From positions 1-36,605 of the forward strand of contig CAICTM010001123.1 in NCBI GenBank assembly GCA_903772945.1: a stretch of 36,605 nt of DNA, read 5' to 3'. The notes below the pieces were generated by a model that saw nothing but the letters and a program-made list of their open reading frames with translations, was not told the DNA's origin and did not search any database. Positions 35,265-36,605 of the stretch are shown here, one piece after another. The stretch is from Seminavis robusta (taxonomy: Eukaryota > Bacillariophyta > Bacillariophyceae > Naviculales > Naviculaceae). The translations under genes were made by a program, and so were the position numbers. Numbering within the stretch: the first letter of the stretch is position 1; every line of letters starts with the position of its first letter.

Positions 35265-36605
35265 CTAGTAGCACTCTCCGCCAAAGCACTTGAGTTCTTG
35301 TGGGGGGAGTATTGCGGAGCAAAGTTTGGAAGGGATACTGCCCGACAAAGATGTGTTCATGACTACCAAACTGGTCAGCTTGTCCATCAATTGCAGCTCG
35401 GTGGGCAGTGTGCCAGAGAGATTGGTATTATGCAATTGTAGCTTCCGGAGGCTTGACAGAAGGCCAACCTCTGTGGGAAGGCTGCCTGAGAACCAATTGC
35501 CATTGATACTAAACACATGTAACTGGGTGAGTTGGGAAAACAGACTTTGTTCCAGTTTGCCTTCCATCTGGTTGGATCCAATGTCCAAGATATTCAACCC
35601 TGAAGCAGAAACAGGCAGATGCATGTTAGAAGCAAAATCGGCCCTCACCAATTCTGTAACTGGTCATTACTCACCAGACAACTTCAAAAACTCCGTTGGT
35701 AAAGCGCCTACAATAGCATTCTCATGCAACCTCAGCATGGTCTGCATGTGTGTGCGGCAAATTTATTAGTGCAAGCCACCACTACAACAACAAGATTGGT
35801 GATGACTTACAAGCTTTGTCAGCAGCCCAACTTCACTTGGAAGGGTGCCATTGAGTTGAAAGTCAAGCAAAGAAAGGGAAAGCATGTTTGTCAGCCTGGC
35901 AATTTCAGCTGTCGAACAAAATAGTGTCAGAAACCATGGAAACAACCCATTAATGCAGCGAAACAACCGCAATTGTTTACTCTTACTTGGGACTGATATG
36001 AACCTGCCAGATTTCCCACGGCCTAGACCAAGCCTTTCTATCTTATGCATATTTCTGACCACCCCATGGAGGACAGATTCTGTCTTCAGTCCAGGGCATT
36101 CAAAGACTTGCAAGGCTCGAAGGTTTGACAATAGAAACACTTCACTGGGGAAGGACCCTATAGTGATGTGGAAGATCTGAGTCAATAGAAGAACGCTCAA
36201 GAATTGCATTTGGCCATTTCTCGATATCTGTGTGCATACCTGAGAAATTTGTGCTTTCGAAGACTAACCATATCAAGCTGCTGAGGTTGCCAAGCTCCGA
36301 AGGTACAGTCCCGCCAATCTTGCTGTGATCAATGACAAGGGAATCTAAACTTTGCAGTCGACCCATTTCCGAGGGAACTGTGCCAGACAAGCTTGTTTCG
36401 CTGAATCCCATAACTGTTAGCCTTGTCATCAGTCCAACTTCTGTAGGAATGATTCCTTTGAGTTGATAGTTTCGACCAACTAGAAATGATTGCAAGGTTG
36501 TTGCCAGCAAAGAAAGCTCTGGTGGTAATGTTCCATCCAAGTTGTTGGTAGACCCAAAGTGCAACGACGTGAGATGCCCAAAGTCATCACAGGTAGGCTC
36601 AAACG
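35265..36605 (-). CDS. Plant-type LRR protein, 3' part of a five-exon gene (partial at right edge)
   Basis: The gene continues beyond 36605; its 5' end is not in view. From the sequence I reconstruct minus-strand exons 36605-36240 (open at the edge), 36157-35987, 35908-35811, 35741-35675 and 35599-35265. Introns are 82, 78, 69 and 75 nt, each with GT and AG ends (donors GTATGC, GTAAGA, GTAAGT, GTGAGT). The joined frame reads through without stops as leucine-rich repeats of the plant type, for example SGTLPTELQLMDKLTSL and SGSLPTEVGLLSSLRK, about 10-11 repeats in view. It ends in CSAILPPQELKCFGGECY with four cysteines in the cap region. These repeats commonly form ligand-binding ectodomains. 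No transmembrane or kinase domain is in view. Confidence 0.75.

Overview
The window looks like nuclear DNA of a eukaryotic microalga, most likely a diatom. The reasons are: GT-AG introns of about 70-80 nt in an otherwise intron-poor gene set; leucine-rich repeat (LRR) proteins of the LPTEL/LxGTLP type; kinesin-light-chain-type TPR proteins; a diatom-style Copia element whose protease reads DNQST; and a divergent cyclin. I see no bacterial operons, rRNA or tRNA genes or CRISPR arrays. The species cannot be fixed from sequence alone.

Positions 1-9120 are mostly mobile-element debris. There is the tail of an LTR retrotransposon polyprotein with a candidate LTR (1-819), a zinc-knuckle ORF fragment (831-1262), a hairpin (1714-1824), a Crinkler-like PD-(D/E)XK nuclease reading frame broken by two in-frame stops (2171-3184), a decayed minus-strand Copia element (about 3200-8740), and the first 116 codons of a minus-strand tyrosine-recombinase-like gene (8760-9110). 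A 118-nt near-perfect palindrome follows at 9303-9420.

Positions 9800-12800 carry three tandem plus-strand genes of one unrecognised small-protein family. Convergent to them lies the most striking gene of the window (13842-16247, minus). It encodes an 801-residue protein with an N-terminal WWE domain, a central TIR-like domain with a WCxxE motif, and seven full 42-residue TPRs plus a partial one. The layout suggests a receptor linked to NAD-derived signalling.

Positions 17100-25200 hold a 13-cysteine secreted protein, a kynurenine-3-monooxygenase-like flavoenzyme, a large TPR protein, a small secreted protein with a duplicated Cys/Trp motif, and a gene remnant that shares a C-terminal motif with the TPR protein.

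Positions 25500-36605 hold a signal-bearing unknown protein, an LRR protein with a probable C-terminal frameshift, a B-type-like cyclin, a Golgi-type carbohydrate sulfotransferase, a glycine/alanine-rich membrane protein, an atypical short-chain dehydrogenase, and the 3' part of a five-exon LRR gene that runs off the right edge. Short palindromes built on ACCGGT and CTAGCTAG recur through most intergenic spacers.
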